A stretch of DNA of 64,000 bases, taken from assembly GCA_916613615.1 (NCBI GenBank), contig OU744730.1, positions 32,584,815 through 32,648,814 of the forward strand, read 5' to 3'. The stretch comes from Steromphala cineraria (Eukaryota > Mollusca > Gastropoda > Trochida > Trochidae). The notes beneath the pieces were generated by a model. That model did no database searches, had not been told where the DNA came from, and worked only from the letters and a program-made list of their open reading frames with translations. This document shows, one piece after another, positions 30,387-42,359 of this stretch. Made by a program: the position numbers and the translations under genes. Position 1 is the stretch's first letter. The number at the start of each line of letters is the position of its first letter.

Positions 30387-31947
30387 TCATTTTTTTGCCA
30401 ATACACAGCGGAATGATCGTCCCATTCTTCTGAAGAATTTCTTGGGAGAGAATCCATTCTTTCTTTCCGGCTCTGTGATTGGTCTGTTAGTTTCAACAGT
30501 CGCAGACATGTCATTGACGTCAGCCAGAAGGATTTCCCTCGTGTCTGGAATTGGAACTTTGCTGATCCAGTCTGCGACTCTATTCCTGACATCTCCAGAT
30601 CTCATTCCATGTCTGGGAGGTATCGGAGTCTCCTGCTCGGTGCTGACACTCTCAGACCTGTAAATAGAACCAGGAACTCTCAGGAATGGTAAACATCAAA
30701 GTGTCATCAAACTGTTTTTTACTTTTCAGGCAATGAGGCAACTTATCGAACATGATATAGATTTGCAATGCGGTCGAGAGGACTAAACTATCTATATTCA
30801 TTCACATGCGCCTATAGCCTTTATGTTGAAATAAAGAATTTAAAGGCACTTTAGACAGATATTCCATAGCAGAGAATATGGGGTAAGAGATTAAATGAAT
30901 GTCTATACATGATAGACTTAAAAATTAAAAAAGCTATATTTTGAAAGATATCTTTTAGGGAAATTTAAAAAAAATTCACCATGCAAGCGAATTACGTGAA
31001 TCTACACGAAAATAAAAAATATAACTAAATGATAAAGATTATATTTACCTGTTACATATACACATGGGAAGTGGTACCTCTGCATCAGAGTACAGGAGAG
31101 AATCCCAGAGCGTGAAGAGTTGTTTAAGTGTAGGCACATCTGAAATAAAATACATGGGTATAAGAAAAACGAAACTTTCCCAATCTCGAAAATTTGGTTT
31201 CATTTTATTTACTATGGAAAATATGCTCTGACAAATGCTTTACACGAGTATTCATTAAAAACATATGGCTTATCGATTACTTTTTTTTTTTTTTTGGATT
31301 TTATTTATTGCAGTTTGATTTGATTGCAAATACAATAATTGTTTTCAAATTGATACATTTCAAAAGAAAAATATTTATGCGAGATATTTTTAATATATTA
31401 AGCAAAACACAATTAACACAATTAACTCTTTAATTAGTTCCACTCAGATACAAGATATCATCAATATAAATGATTCTAATTGCACAGTTATTTGGTTTCA
31501 AATTTCTTCATAAAATAATCCGGTATTGAAACCGAAAAACTGTACAAAATATGCTTGGAGAGCAATGTAATTTTTCAAAAACTAAAAACTATTTTTTTCC
31601 GTATTTAACTACATTACTTTCATATATCTTCATGAAATCAACATTAACGTATCCACTAACAAAGCTACATTAATGGCAGAAAGAATAGAATGATCCAGGA
31701 AATTAAATTTGCAAAAAGTTTATGATAAAGGATTTCCATATCAAATGTATTTGTTATAATTAATACACGTGTAAAACAATTTAGATAAGAAAATTAATTA
31801 AGCGCGAACCTATCAATTCATAACATCATCTTAATATATTAGTGATAAGATATTCTTACCATCTTCTGGTGCCATGCGCAGCATCAGCTCTCGTTCTCGC
31901 TTCTGAGCAATCTTTTCGTCATCAGTTCGACATCTGCGAATCGTCAT
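30387..31947 (-). CDS. Unknown 149-residue protein, copy 1
   Basis: Three exons, transcript order 31860-31947, 31049-31139, 30387-30657 (88, 91 and 271 bases; 450 in all), with matching phases and splice sites. The product starts MTIRRCRTDDEKIAQKRERE, continues 'DVPTLKQLFTLWDSLLYSD' and 'RSESVSTEQETPIPPRHG', and ends in a basic tail, SPKKFFRRMGRSFRCVLAKK. No signal peptide or membrane segment. The N-terminal third is highly charged and probably helical. I do not recognise the family. The other copy at 38999-40546 has the same structure with mainly conservative changes, which supports both being real genes. Function unknown. Confidence 0.82.
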
Positions 31948-31949
31948 TG

Positions 31950-32155
31950 TGACGTCACGAATTAGCTAGCTCTGACTTGAAGGTTTGACTTTTCACTTGG
32001 AAGATTTTCCGCAGAATGAGCCGAATTTCTGCTGCAGTTGTTTATATACACACAGTGCGGACGTCGAAGAGATCCCCGTTGCTTGGTGATGGTGCTAGGT
32101 GATCCGCCATGTTGGCTGTCATTACTATTATGACGTCGCTATTCTGTTACGTCAC
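31950..32155 (-). promoter_or_regulatory. Promoter of copy 1: CRE sites and TATA box
   Basis: A palindromic CRE TGACGTCA at 31950-31957 ends three bases before the ATG. TATATAAA lies at 32041-32048 on the minus strand. CRE-like TGACGTCG (32131-32138) and TGACGTAA (32146-32153) lie further up. 'gttgcttggtgat' resembles an RFX half site and 'aacatggcgga' a YY1 site. All are conserved in copy 2. Confidence 0.6.
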
Positions 32156-32340
32156 AGAACAGATTTAGTTCTATTTTAGCATTTGGTTTCAATAAACTTG
32201 TATTTCAAATATAGGCCTAAGTAAAATGCAGATGTAAAACAAAGGTTTAAATGTATAATTATAAATCCTTAAAAACTTTCATGAAACGGGCTCTTGGTCT
32301 GGGCTACATAATTTATTCTGTAGATGATAAGTTTGTCAGG

Positions 32341-34390
32341 AAGACACTAAAATATCAAAGACAACAACACGTGTTTATTTCAATTCTATTTTAAAAATCA
32401 CACTCTTTGGAAAATAGTCAGCAATGTGCTCGACCAACATATTGTGTCGAGAAAAATATGCAAAAAGGTTTTGAATCAATAAAGGATATAGAATTGGTGT
32501 CAAACCTCTACTTTAATCAAAAGGAGATTGGCTTTTTAGTCCTGAATCACGGTGGAAGTTTATCATTTACTAACGAATAAAATAGATACAAGTTGATATC
32601 AAATATGTAGATCGTACCCAAGTACGATATGATATCCACTGGAAGCGCTTGTAAAATTCAATTAAGTAATGTAGAATGTCATACGTATGCACTTGGATTG
32701 ATTGTTTTGAACGAGAAACTAGATGTCATTGATGCGTATCTAAATGAATTTAAATCGACAGATCCATTCTTTTAATACTGTAAACAGTAGGACGTAATAC
32801 AAACTGTTGCGCTGATGTATTTTTAGATTGGCATACAGATGAAATTCTATGTTCTACATAACCTCTTTTTCTCTATTTTTCAATTGCTTCGATGAAATTA
32901 CTATTGTCAATAATCTCACTTTCTTATATTTGTGCTTTCGGAATTTGGTTAAAGTTTTCCCTTTTCAAAATGTGTTGCGGTTTCTTTTGGCAATATGTTC
33001 CCCCTATTTTATGCAAGGAAATTATGTTCAGTAATAAAATTATTGCCAATGCATTGAAATGCATTAATTCTGATGTTTCTTTTAAGTGGAAATTCATTTT
33101 GCGTACGCAAAGTTCCGAAAATTTAAAATAAGAACAATGCAAAATGACCGCATACCTAAACTACCTCAAATGTTATTTAATCTCGAAAACTAAGGCTTAC
33201 GCACGGGCTTCACACATTCGCCTTTTTGCTATTTGCTTATTATTTTGGATTTGTTTGGGTGTCATTAAATGTTGGAAATCGACTTTGTTTCATTAAAAAT
33301 AATACCTGTCGCGTTAAAACTATTAGACAAAACTGGAGATTAGATTTTTAAAACACTGAGCAGCTGTTATGATTTTTACTCGGAAGTCAAATTTCCTGTA
33401 AACCCTGACAAATATCTGTGATCATAGACTACAGATTACTACAGTGATTACGTATGCCATACATTTCGTCATAAGCACAGTTCGATAGGAATATTCATTT
33501 TCGTGACTGTCCTTTTATTTTTCATGGGTGGGAAAACACTCTATACATGCTAACACTCTATAAATTGAACACTATAATATGATATCAAATTTTCAACCAT
33601 AAAGGCTATTGACATGACAATTGATGGATTTTACTTAAAATTGAACTAAAGAATTTTGTTATAGACATACATATGTTTCTATTGAAAACAATTCTTTAGT
33701 TGAATATTTATATATATGGGGTTACACAATTTTGCAATAGCACAAATTGTTGCATCTTATTTTGACGTGTCCTTTGCGCATGTTTGCGGTATATTCAAAT
33801 CAAAACTTTCAGACAGTTCCATGCCACAACTATCAACGCGACCACAATGCCTCAACAATAATTATAACAACCTTATGCTGACCAAATATTTAACTATATA
33901 CTTAATTAAACATTGTAGAAAATCGTTTGTTGCATTATTTGTACTATTTTTAGAAAAATATCAAAGTATACCCCAGAGAAGCGTTCATTCCTGTATTGTA
34001 TTACAGCTTGTATTGCTGACAAAAGTATGAGCAAGTCGTGCCGCACGTGCATCACACTGAAATGTACATCCAATGAAAACAGAACGAAAAACCAGTGTCA
34101 ACGTCGACAGAGTGACCACAACATGCAAATGATCTATTTCAAAATGTTAAGTGATATTCGAAAAGACGTTTGAAAAGTAAAACTTAATAAATAATTATTT
34201 CATAATAAATTGATAATTCAATCAAATGACCATAAAAAAATATTGTGCCAACTTCAATTACAATTATTCGTTCTAAATATTTTATGATTCCAGATGATTT
34301 GTTTTCTTTGAAGTATATATATTTTTTTTATTTATCTAACATTTATCGTTGAGTATCTTTATAGTAAGTAAAGCTCAGGTAAATTTGCAT
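32341..34390. other. Spacer between duplicated genes, left part
   Basis: AT-rich, no recognisable gene. The 104-codon frame at 33716-34030 lacks any domain, and its composition matches the surrounding non-coding DNA. Confidence 0.5.
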
Positions 34391-34579
34391 CTTCCTAAAC
34401 AAAGCCTATAAAACGCCAGTTTCCGAAATGTCAATTTTATGCCTTGCTGCATAACCTTGAGTTTTCTGTGCTTGCTCTCTTACCTGTAGGGGCACTTTAG
34501 CAGCAAAGAAAAGTAAAGGCTCTGCAGCAAGGCATAAATGACAGTTCGGAAACTGGAGTTTTAGACTTTGCGTAGGAAG
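34391..34579 (+). mobile_element. MITE (family M), complete
   Basis: Inverted ends of about 58 bases: 'cttcctaaacaaagcctata' through 'ccagtttccgaaatgtc' and 'tgccttgctgca' on the left, 'tgcagcaaggcataaatgac' through 'gtaggaag' on the right. 189 bp. A second copy in the same orientation lies on the other side of the retrotransposon. Confidence 0.85.
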
Positions 34580-34744
34580 GTGGTGAATTTGATGTTCACA
34601 GTAGCTAGCTGTTTTTGACTATCTGGAAGTTGGACGTCAAAGTGAGAAAAAAAAAGATTAATTATTTTCTTACAACACATTTACCGATATTATGCTAGTA
34701 TTGAATACACAATCTTAAGAGGTTTCCATTACCATCTTAATTTG

Positions 34745-37190
34745 ACTCACAGGAATAATACACCTGGGTATACCTATGGGTATACAACGGAGAAACAAAT
34801 CTAATGACTGGACTAAATTTAAAAAAACTAGAAATAGCGTCATATCCGCTATCAGAAACGCTAAACGTGAATATGCCTCCAAAATTGATAACCGAATAAA
34901 TAGCTCCCCAAACACTAAGTTATGGTGGCACTTGGTTAAATCCTACATGACCGGAAAATCCGAATCGATTCAATTTCCTCCCTTATATCATGATGGGGAT
35001 ATTGTTAACAACACCGCTGACATTGCGAATACTTTAAACGACTATTTTACTGAACAGTCTCAGGTACCTCATCCCGACAGGGAATTACCCCATACAGACT
35101 TTACAACGGGCCCCTTTTTATATGATATAAACTTATCAGTTTCAGAAGTTCAAGATATACTTCTATCTGTCGATACTTGTAAAGCCACTGGACCCGACGG
35201 AATAAGCAACACATTTATCAAACTCATAGCCAGCTACATATCAACTCCTTTATGTAGTATTTTAAATATATCTCTGAAATAATCTACCTTCCCTAATATA
35301 TGGAAAGAGTCCACAATCATACCAATCCACAAAAAAGGTTCCATCAATGAATGTAGTAATTATAGACCTGTCGCTTTGACTAGTTGCCTATCTAAATGCT
35401 TCGAAAAATGTGTCTTGAAATATGTCTTCAATTGTTTAAGAGATAATAACTTTTTGACTAACCTTCAATCAGGTTTTATGCCTGGAGATTCAACGGTCTA
35501 CCAGCTTACATATCTTTATGATTCTATTGCAAGAGCGTTAGATATGGCCAAGAAGTAAAAGCCTTGTTTTGCGATATAAGTAAGGCGTTTGATAAAGTTT
35601 GGCACAAGGGAATCCTGTTAAAACTGAAGTCAAAAGGAATCCGCGGGCCACTATTGAGATGGTTTGAAAGTTACATTACTAATAGAACACAACGCTCTGT
35701 AATCCAAGGTCAATATTCGGATACAAATAGAGTCAATGCAGGCGTTCCTCAGGGATCCGTACTCGGACCGCTTTTATTCCTTGTTTATATAAATGACATA
35801 ATCGAAGGCATTCACTGCAATATTAGACTGTTTGCAGATGACACATCACTCTATGTTATTGTTGAAAACCCACACAGTGCAGCTATTAAATTGAATTCTG
35901 ACATCCAAAATATTGTAAACTGGGCTGATAAATGGCAGGTGAAGTTCAATCCATCTAAAACAGAAACAATAACATTTTCTCGTAAAAGATACCCTACTGA
36001 TATTCCTCCAATACAAATGAATGGTACAATAATATCTGAAGTTACAGAACACAAACATTTAGGTCTTACATTACAGCAAAATTGTCAGTGGACCTCCCAT
36101 ATCGAAAATATTGTTAAAAAAGCAAGCCCTATAGTTAACTGTTTCAGAAGTTTCAAATATCGACTTACCAGAAAAAGCCTAGAAATTATGTTTAATTCCT
36201 TTATTTTGCCCCACTTTGATTACTGCAGCGTTGTGTGGGATAATTGTACCAAACAACAAGAATTCTTACTCGAGAAATTACATCTTGATGCATTACGTAC
36301 AATATGCGGTGCAGTAAGAGGCACAAGTCATGAGAGTATTTACAAAGAAACCAACACAACACCGCTGAGAGAAAGAAGAGCTGAATCAAAATTATGCCTG
36401 CTTTATAAAATGTTTAACAGATTAACGCCTGATTATCTGAGCGATCTTGTCCCCGATCCAGTCAGTCATGCATCGAATTATAACCTTAGAAATCAGTCTA
36501 ACCTCCAAACCCCACGCTGCAAAACTGATACTTATGCTCGATCGTTCATTCCTGACACGATCAGACGTTGGAATGAGCTCCCCGATAACTTGAAGCAAGC
36601 GGAATCTATATCTAACTTCAAGCGCGCCTTACAAAACAGAGTTAGTAACTATACTTATTTTGACCTCAATTTTGGACTCCGGCCGTTACAAATTTTCACT
36701 GCCGTCTGAGGCTAGGCTATAGTGACTTAAATTGCGACAAATATAAACGACATATATACGACACGCCCGCCTGCTCATGTGGTCACAGTAATGAGGATGC
36801 AGTTCATTTCTTTCTAACTTGTCCAAATTACTCCGCTTTGAGATCTAACTGTTACTTTTTTAGACAGGGATTCGATATCAAAAGTGTATTATTTGGAAAT
36901 GCAAACGTGGAGAAGGATACAAATCAGAAATTATTAGAGTCTGTCCATTTCTTTATAAGTTCATCCAAAAGATTTAGCAATTTATAAGATGATTCTACAG
37001 TAACTCATTATCTCACTCACTTGCTTATGTACAGCTGGAAACCAGATTTATCAGAGCATCTTTATTTTATTTTTTCAAATGTTCATGCCATTCTCGTGTA
37101 ATGTTTTATGTATTATGTTGAGGGAAAGGTATTTATATAAGCCATTTGGCTTGTTTACCGATCCCATTCAATGAATAAAATACGTTTAAA
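34745..37190 (+). mobile_element. 5'-truncated non-LTR retrotransposon (LINE)
   Basis: Reverse transcriptase of a Jockey/CR1-like LINE; the endonuclease part is missing. Blocks seen: 'CKATGPDGIS', 'SNYRPVALTS', 'FCDISKAFDKVWH', 'GVPQGSVLGPLLFLVYINDI', the active-site 'FADDTSLY', and a C-terminal Cys-His motif, CSCGHSNEDAVHFFLTC. Broken by in-frame stops at 35280 and 35556, a frameshift near 35550 and another near 36690; the last frame stops at 36985-36987. The 3' tail has AATAAA at 37174-37179. Decayed and non-functional. The left boundary is approximate. Confidence 0.88.
34776..36987 (+). pseudogene. LINE reverse-transcriptase ORF remnant
   Basis: Frames 34776-35282, 35283-35558, 35564-36709 and about 36694-36987 are successive pieces of one original pol-like ORF. 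The longest intact piece, 381 residues, includes RT motifs A to E and the thumb. The stops and two frameshifts rule out a working protein. Confidence 0.85.
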
Positions 37191-37521
37191 ACACGTTTTA
37201 CCTACATTTTTATTTACAATATCGGGTTCCTGTGGATCAGAATCGTTACTTCAAACTGTTCTAAATATAATTCTTTTAAACCAATTATCATTAAGTTGAT
37301 TCATTTAAACAATAATTTTCAATTTTCGATAAATTAGATTTGACATTCGTCACTCCAACAAATCCGAGTTTCTTATGTCCAAAAGAAACTAAATAAGTTC
37401 ATTATATCAATAACATTGTTTCCTAACCAAAATGGACTATTACTCAACTGTAAACTGAAATGTCGACCATTCTGTGCTAAAAACAATTTTGAAATTTCGT
37501 GTTCAGTAGGGACCCCATCAT

Positions 37522-37686
37522 CTTCCTACGCAGAGCCTAAAAGGCCAGTTTCCAAACTGTCATTTTATGCCTTGCTGCATAGCCTTGAGTTTTCTGTGCT
37601 TGCTCTCTACTCTGTAGGGGCACTATAGCAGCACAGAAAAGTAAAGTCTCTGCAGCAAGGCATAAAATGACAGTTTGGAAACTGGC
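37522..37686 (+). mobile_element. MITE (family M), right-truncated copy
   Basis: Same termini and interior as 34391-34579 ('cttcctacgcagagcctaaa', 'atgccttgctgcatagcctt', 'tgcagcaaggcataaaatga'), but it stops after 'cagtttggaaactgg' and lacks the last 25 bases. Same orientation as the other copy. Confidence 0.82.
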
Positions 37687-38259
37687 ATGAAGAGACACAA
37701 AATCAAAAGTATCCGATAAATGAAAATGTACATACACCCAAGACCGACTCTAACAGTTAATCAAATTTCGATTGGACGAAGTTGAAAACTTGGTAGCGTT
37801 TATAGACACTTTTTTCTTTTAGTTTATTTCAATAAGAGTAGTGGTTGATTCAGTTGACATATGGAACTTGGACACTGAGCATTTATTTTCTCTATTCAAA
37901 CTTTAGAGAGTCAAATCTAGACTTGCTTTTTAAGATTTCATGCAAAGTTTTGAATATCATTATATACGTCAAAGTGTTTTGAGCTATCAACAACATCTTT
38001 ACACCATTCGTCTTGAATTTTCCTTCATTTGTTGAAGTTATGTTAAGATAAAAGTTGTACCTTCGCAGCGGCCCGATTTATTGCTGATTAATGAACAAAG
38101 GCAGAGGCTGCATCAAAATGGTCACAGAATCGATCATTGATAATATTGACTACAAAATTATTTCAAAGACAAAGATCGAATTAATTAAGTAATAATTACT
38201 AATTAATAATTGTGTAAACAGACGTCTGTGTTGTGCGCTTATCAAAGTTAATTTTTAAT
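37687..38259. other. Spacer, nothing recognised
   Basis: AT-rich sequence between the MITE copy and the palindrome. No gene or repeat identified. Confidence 0.5.
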
Positions 38260-38312
38260 TGATAACTATGTTAAGAACTTCTTTGAGAGGCATTTTAGAA
38301 GTTGGGATGACA

Positions 38313-38477
38313 ATAATGCTGAGGAATATATGGATGACAACTTCTTTGTTCATTGTATGCGACGTTTCGACACAGATTCTTGTGTCGTTCTCAAGCAGAG
38401 AACGACACAAGAATCTGTGTCGAAACGTCGCATACAATGAACAAAGAAGTTGTCATCCATATATTCCTCAGCATTAT
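38313..38477. repeat. Perfect palindrome with 80-bp arms
   Basis: Arms 38313-38392 and 38398-38477 are exact reverse complements around the 5-base loop 'aagca'. The left flank 'aacttctttgagaggcattt' (from 38276) marks it as the best copy of the repeat family also at 5575, 9206 and 63520. It lies about 60 bases from the right arm of the gene duplication. Confidence 0.95.
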
Positions 38478-38791
38478 GTCAAAAACGATTTCATTTTTAA
38501 AAAAAGCTAAAAATAGAAAGAAATCCATTCTGTGACAATCTTGTAACTATCATCTACAGAATAAATTCTGGAGCCCAGACCAAGAGCCCGTTTCATGAAT
38601 GTATTTCAGGGCAAACAAATATGCACCGAAATATTGAGAATGTTGATTTTATATAGCTAAAAATGACTTTGTCAACTTGAAACAGTTTATAATTGTACAT
38701 TTAAACCTTTGTTTTACATCTGCATTTTACTTATATTTGATATACAAGTTCATTGAAACCAAATGCTAAAAATAGAACTAAATCTGTTCTG

Positions 38792-38996
38792 TGACGTAAC
38801 AGAATGGCGACGTCACAATGGTAATGACAGCCAACATGGCGGATCACCTAGCACCATCACCAGGCAACGGGGATCTCTTCGACGTCCGCACTATGTCTAT
38901 ATAAACAACTGCAGCAGAAATTCGGCTCATTCTGCGGAAAATCTTCCAAGTGAAAAGTCAAACCTTCAAGTCAGAGCTAGCTAATTCGTGACGTCA
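38792..38996 (+). promoter_or_regulatory. Promoter of copy 2: CRE cluster and TATA box
   Basis: TGACGTAA (38792-38799), CGACGTCA (38808-38815), GACGTC (38881-38886) and TGACGTCA (38989-38996, three bases before ATG) form a CRE-type cluster. TATATAAA is at 38898-38905. 'caacatggcgga' (38832-38843) is YY1-like, and the complement of 'ccaggcaac' resembles half an RFX X-box. Confidence 0.62.
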
Positions 38997-38998
38997 CA

Positions 38999-40546
38999 AT
39001 GACGATTCGCAGATGTCGAACTGATGACGAAAAGATTGCTCAGAAGCGAGAACGAGAGCTGATGCTGCGCATGGCTCCAAAAGATGGTAAGAATATTAAA
39101 TTGACTTTAATTTTTTTAATTAATTAACGTATTATTTGGTGATAAATGTTCTTTTGAACAATTTTCCAGTATTAATGTATTTCGGATTTACAAGTAATAA
39201 AAACAAATTCATTATAGTTTTTTTAAGATCCCTTTCACGGGTTAAAAATAATATCTTATGTCTTGTGTTGAATTGCTGACTAACATTATCAAGCATTTTA
39301 AAAACACCCCACCTTTCTATTTGTTTAGATAAATATATTGGGTTTATAAATGATAATTAACATTAATACAGGGGGTCGGCTATGTAAAGATATTTTGATT
39401 GTTATATTCAACAAGTGTTTTGCATTATTATCAAATTGAACTATTAATAAATCATTTAGAATATTTTATCAAGACATGCACTTCGAACCAGTAACCAATC
39501 AATAGGAATATTTTTAACAAACCTTTTTAGAAATATAAAATAAACATTTTCATGATACTAATCAAAAGCATTTTACTACGCTTCAGTCGCTAATATAGTT
39601 CAAATGGACGATAACTCATATAATCAAGGGATCCAAAGTTATCAGATAACAATCTCAAGTGTTTATAGAATATGAAATGTAGTTTTGAGTAACCATAATA
39701 TTAAACATCCGTAATTATAGGCGTATTATGTCATAGTTTCCTTGGATTTGGGAACAGGAAAGTATTCAGTTGCTTATAGTCAATTATATATTTCAGACGT
39801 GCCTACACTCAAACAACTCTTCACGCTCTGGGATTCTATTCTGTACTCTGATGCAGATGTACCGCCTCCCATGTGTCTTTGCAACAGGTATATATTATTT
39901 ATTTATCTATTTCGGTATTTTTCGGTTTTATTTATCATGTTTTATCTTAATTATTGGAAATGATTCGTCACTGAAAAGTGAAAACATTTGTTTTAGCAAT
40001 ATTAAATATTTCTCTCAGTAATTTCTTAGGATGTGCCACGTTTATGAATTTTCTACTGTTTCCATCTTTAAAATTTTTATCAGGTAAATTTCAATAAGTT
40101 TGTGCCTCTGTTCCTTTACGATGAAAACGCATATCCATGCAGTCTTTTAAAATCTAAATCATGTTCGATATTCTCTTCTTCTTTTGTATCAATTATTGAC
40201 TATAAAAAATCAAAAGTTTAATAACATGTTCATTAATTTGTACCATTCCTGAGAGTTCCTGGTTTCTATTTACAGGTCTGAGAGTGTCAGCACCGAGCAG
40301 GAGACTCCGATTCCTCCCAGACATGGAATGAGATCTGGAGATGTCAGGGATAGAGTCGCAGACTGGATCAGCAAAGTTCCAATTCCAGACACGAGGGAAA
40401 TCCTTCAGGCTGATGTCAATGACATGCCTGCGACTGTTGAAACTAAAGAGCCAATCACAGAGCCGGCAAGAAAGAATGGATTCTCTCCAAAGAAATTCTT
40501 CAGAAGAATTGGACGATCATTCCGCGGTGTATTGGCCAAAAAATGA
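38999..40546 (+). CDS. Unknown 149-residue protein, copy 2
   Basis: Exons 38999-39086, 39797-39887 and 40276-40546 (88, 91 and 271 bases). Donors 'gtaaga' and 'gtatat', acceptors 'tatttcag' and 'tttacag', phases 1 and 2. The product begins MTIRRCRTDDEKIAQKRERE, keeps 'VPTLKQLFTLWDSILYSDAD', and ends SPKKFFRRIGRSFRGVLAKK. It differs from copy 1 at about 17 residues, with no frameshift or early stop, so both appear functional. The Arg/Lys- and Phe-rich tail could form an amphipathic basic helix for membrane or nucleic acid contact, or nuclear targeting; that is inference. Family not recognised. Confidence 0.83.
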
Positions 40547-40917
40547 ACTTTCCTTCTCACTTGTGACATGTATATAAACTTTTACTCAAACAGATCATGT
40601 ATAAAACTGTTGAATTTTCATGATGATTTTGTTGTTTTTCGTGGGGGAAGTATATGAGTTTAACAATTGTCTTTGTTTTAAAAGTTCTGGTACATATCAA
40701 CGTACGAATCTAAGAATCCATTGATAAGTTTTCAAGTTAATATCATATATTTATATGTAATCACATGAACAATCGTTCGCTTAGAAACAGGGTTTGAAAC
40801 TATAAAAGACTTATACCTGAAAGACCCAACCCAACTACTGAATACAGTCGTACTTCTACTTTTGGTTTATTACATATCTTTCAAACGCTGCTGCAAAGCG
40901 GTATATTTGCTCTGTGT

Positions 40918-41235
40918 GGTAAAATCTCCATATCTGGTAAATATCTCAATCTGATATGTGTGATAAATATCTCCATCTGATATGTGTGATAAATATCTCC
41001 ATCTGATATGTGTGATAAATATCACCATCTGAAATGCTTATAGTGATTATTTCAATTTTATATGTCTGGTACATATCACAATCTGACGTGTGTGGTAAAT
41101 ATCACCATCTGATATACCTAGTGATTATTTCATTCTGATATGTCTGGTAAATTGGTAATATCACTATCTGATATGTCTGGTAAATATCACCATCTGATAT
41201 GTCTGATAATATCACCATCTGATATGTCTGGTAAA
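40918..41235 (+). repeat. 26-bp minisatellite, degenerate
   Basis: Units of 'ctgatatgtgtgataaatat' plus 'ctccat' start at 40951, 40977 and 41003, then continue with variants such as 'ctgatatgtctggtaaatat' to about 41235. Scattered further copies reach 41640. Confidence 0.85.
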
Positions 41236-42359
41236 TATCCAGTGTATAAAATAGATCAGAAACCTAGCCTGTCCTGAAAATTAATTGGTCAATTCCGAAG
41301 GGGAAAATAAAGAAATTTTTTGAAAAGTAACCAGTCCTGGCAAAAAGTAACCAGTCAAGGACTGGCGGACGGGCTATATTTTAAACATTGAAATATCAGC
41401 ATCTGGTTATTATGTTCATTATTAAATGGTCACTCTAAATATTTCTCGTAAATATTGCCTTGTAAGTTGTCAGTTTAAGAAACACCATATGACAATTCTG
41501 GCGATTATCAACGTATAAAATGTCTGGCAAATTTCACTATTTATGATAGGTCTTGTAAATATCACAATGTGACATGTCTGGCAAATTTCACCATATATAT
41601 GATATGTATATCAATAATTCACTATCTATGAAAATATGTCTGGTTAAAATCTCATTCAATTTTTCACAATTTTAAAATTTATTAAAGTCTGTTTTCAAAA
41701 TACAAGGATATGACCAAAATAACTTATATGGTAGTAGGCCTACGTGCGATATGTAATTTCACGAAAATCGATCTGCATATAATCCTAAACTTAGACACAA
41801 CGAAACAGTTGAGTCATAATCTAAAAAAGGAAACCAGGCAACCGGGAGACATCCAAAATGTCGATACAAACACATGGTCGAATAAAGTTTAATTTCCACA
41901 TTATAACCCCGTATATGCAGTTTTTTTATTCAACATTCCAATCGACATCGGGACATCACAGCAACCGAGCCACAGTTGCCCTAAAACGGGGAATTCCCTA
42001 CCACGTGACCAGAATAATATTTCCCTAATAACTCATTGAAGAAACTGTTTTTGGTTGACACCATATTGGAAACAAATTACACATATGTCATTGACGTAAC
42101 CCATTAAGTAGAAACCCCGCAACTTAAATGGCTATGAGTATTTCTTATTTATTGAATGAAATAACATAAACAATGATTTTCGTGTCATCTATGACATTAA
42201 ACGTAAATTTCGATAGATCACTGCCAAATTTGAATGTAATGGTAAGTTCGAGCAAATAATTCAGAAATATGCTTACATAAATAAGGCTTATCAGATGTGC
42301 CATCATGATTAAGCTAATACTGCTAAAAGTGTTATTTAACGTGAATGACATACAAAAAT
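41236..42359. other. Intergenic, nothing recognised
   Basis: AT-rich. Scattered 'tgtctggcaaatttcacta' echoes of the minisatellite to 41640. No gene seen. Confidence 0.45.

Larger units (their letters stand above)
30305..32340 (-). repeat. Left arm of a 2-kb inverted duplication
   Basis: On the minus strand this matches 38540-40640 across promoter, three exons, both introns in part, and 3' flank. Shared landmarks include 'gaataaatt', 'cccagaccaagagcccgttt', the CRE near the ATG and 'actgttgaattt.catgatg' beyond the stop. Exons are about 90-95% alike by eye; introns are much more diverged. Confidence 0.9.
38540..40640 (+). repeat. Right arm of the 2-kb inverted duplication
   Basis: Mirror of 30305-32340, in head-to-head arrangement. 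Introns 1 (710 against 720 bases) and 2 (388 against 391) have similar lengths but much diverged sequence, so the duplication is not recent or the exons are under selection. Confidence 0.9.

Noticed and set aside
30376..30663. 95-codon frame antisense to copy 1 of the unknown gene
   Set aside because: It is the shadow of the real minus-strand exon 30387-30657, which matches the duplicate gene.
33716..34030. 104-codon open frame in the duplication spacer
   Set aside because: No recognisable domain, no splice sites or promoter, and the same AT-rich composition as its surroundings.
38255..38535. Frames giving similar peptides on both strands
   Set aside because: They arise from the perfect palindrome 38313-38477, which reads the same on both strands.
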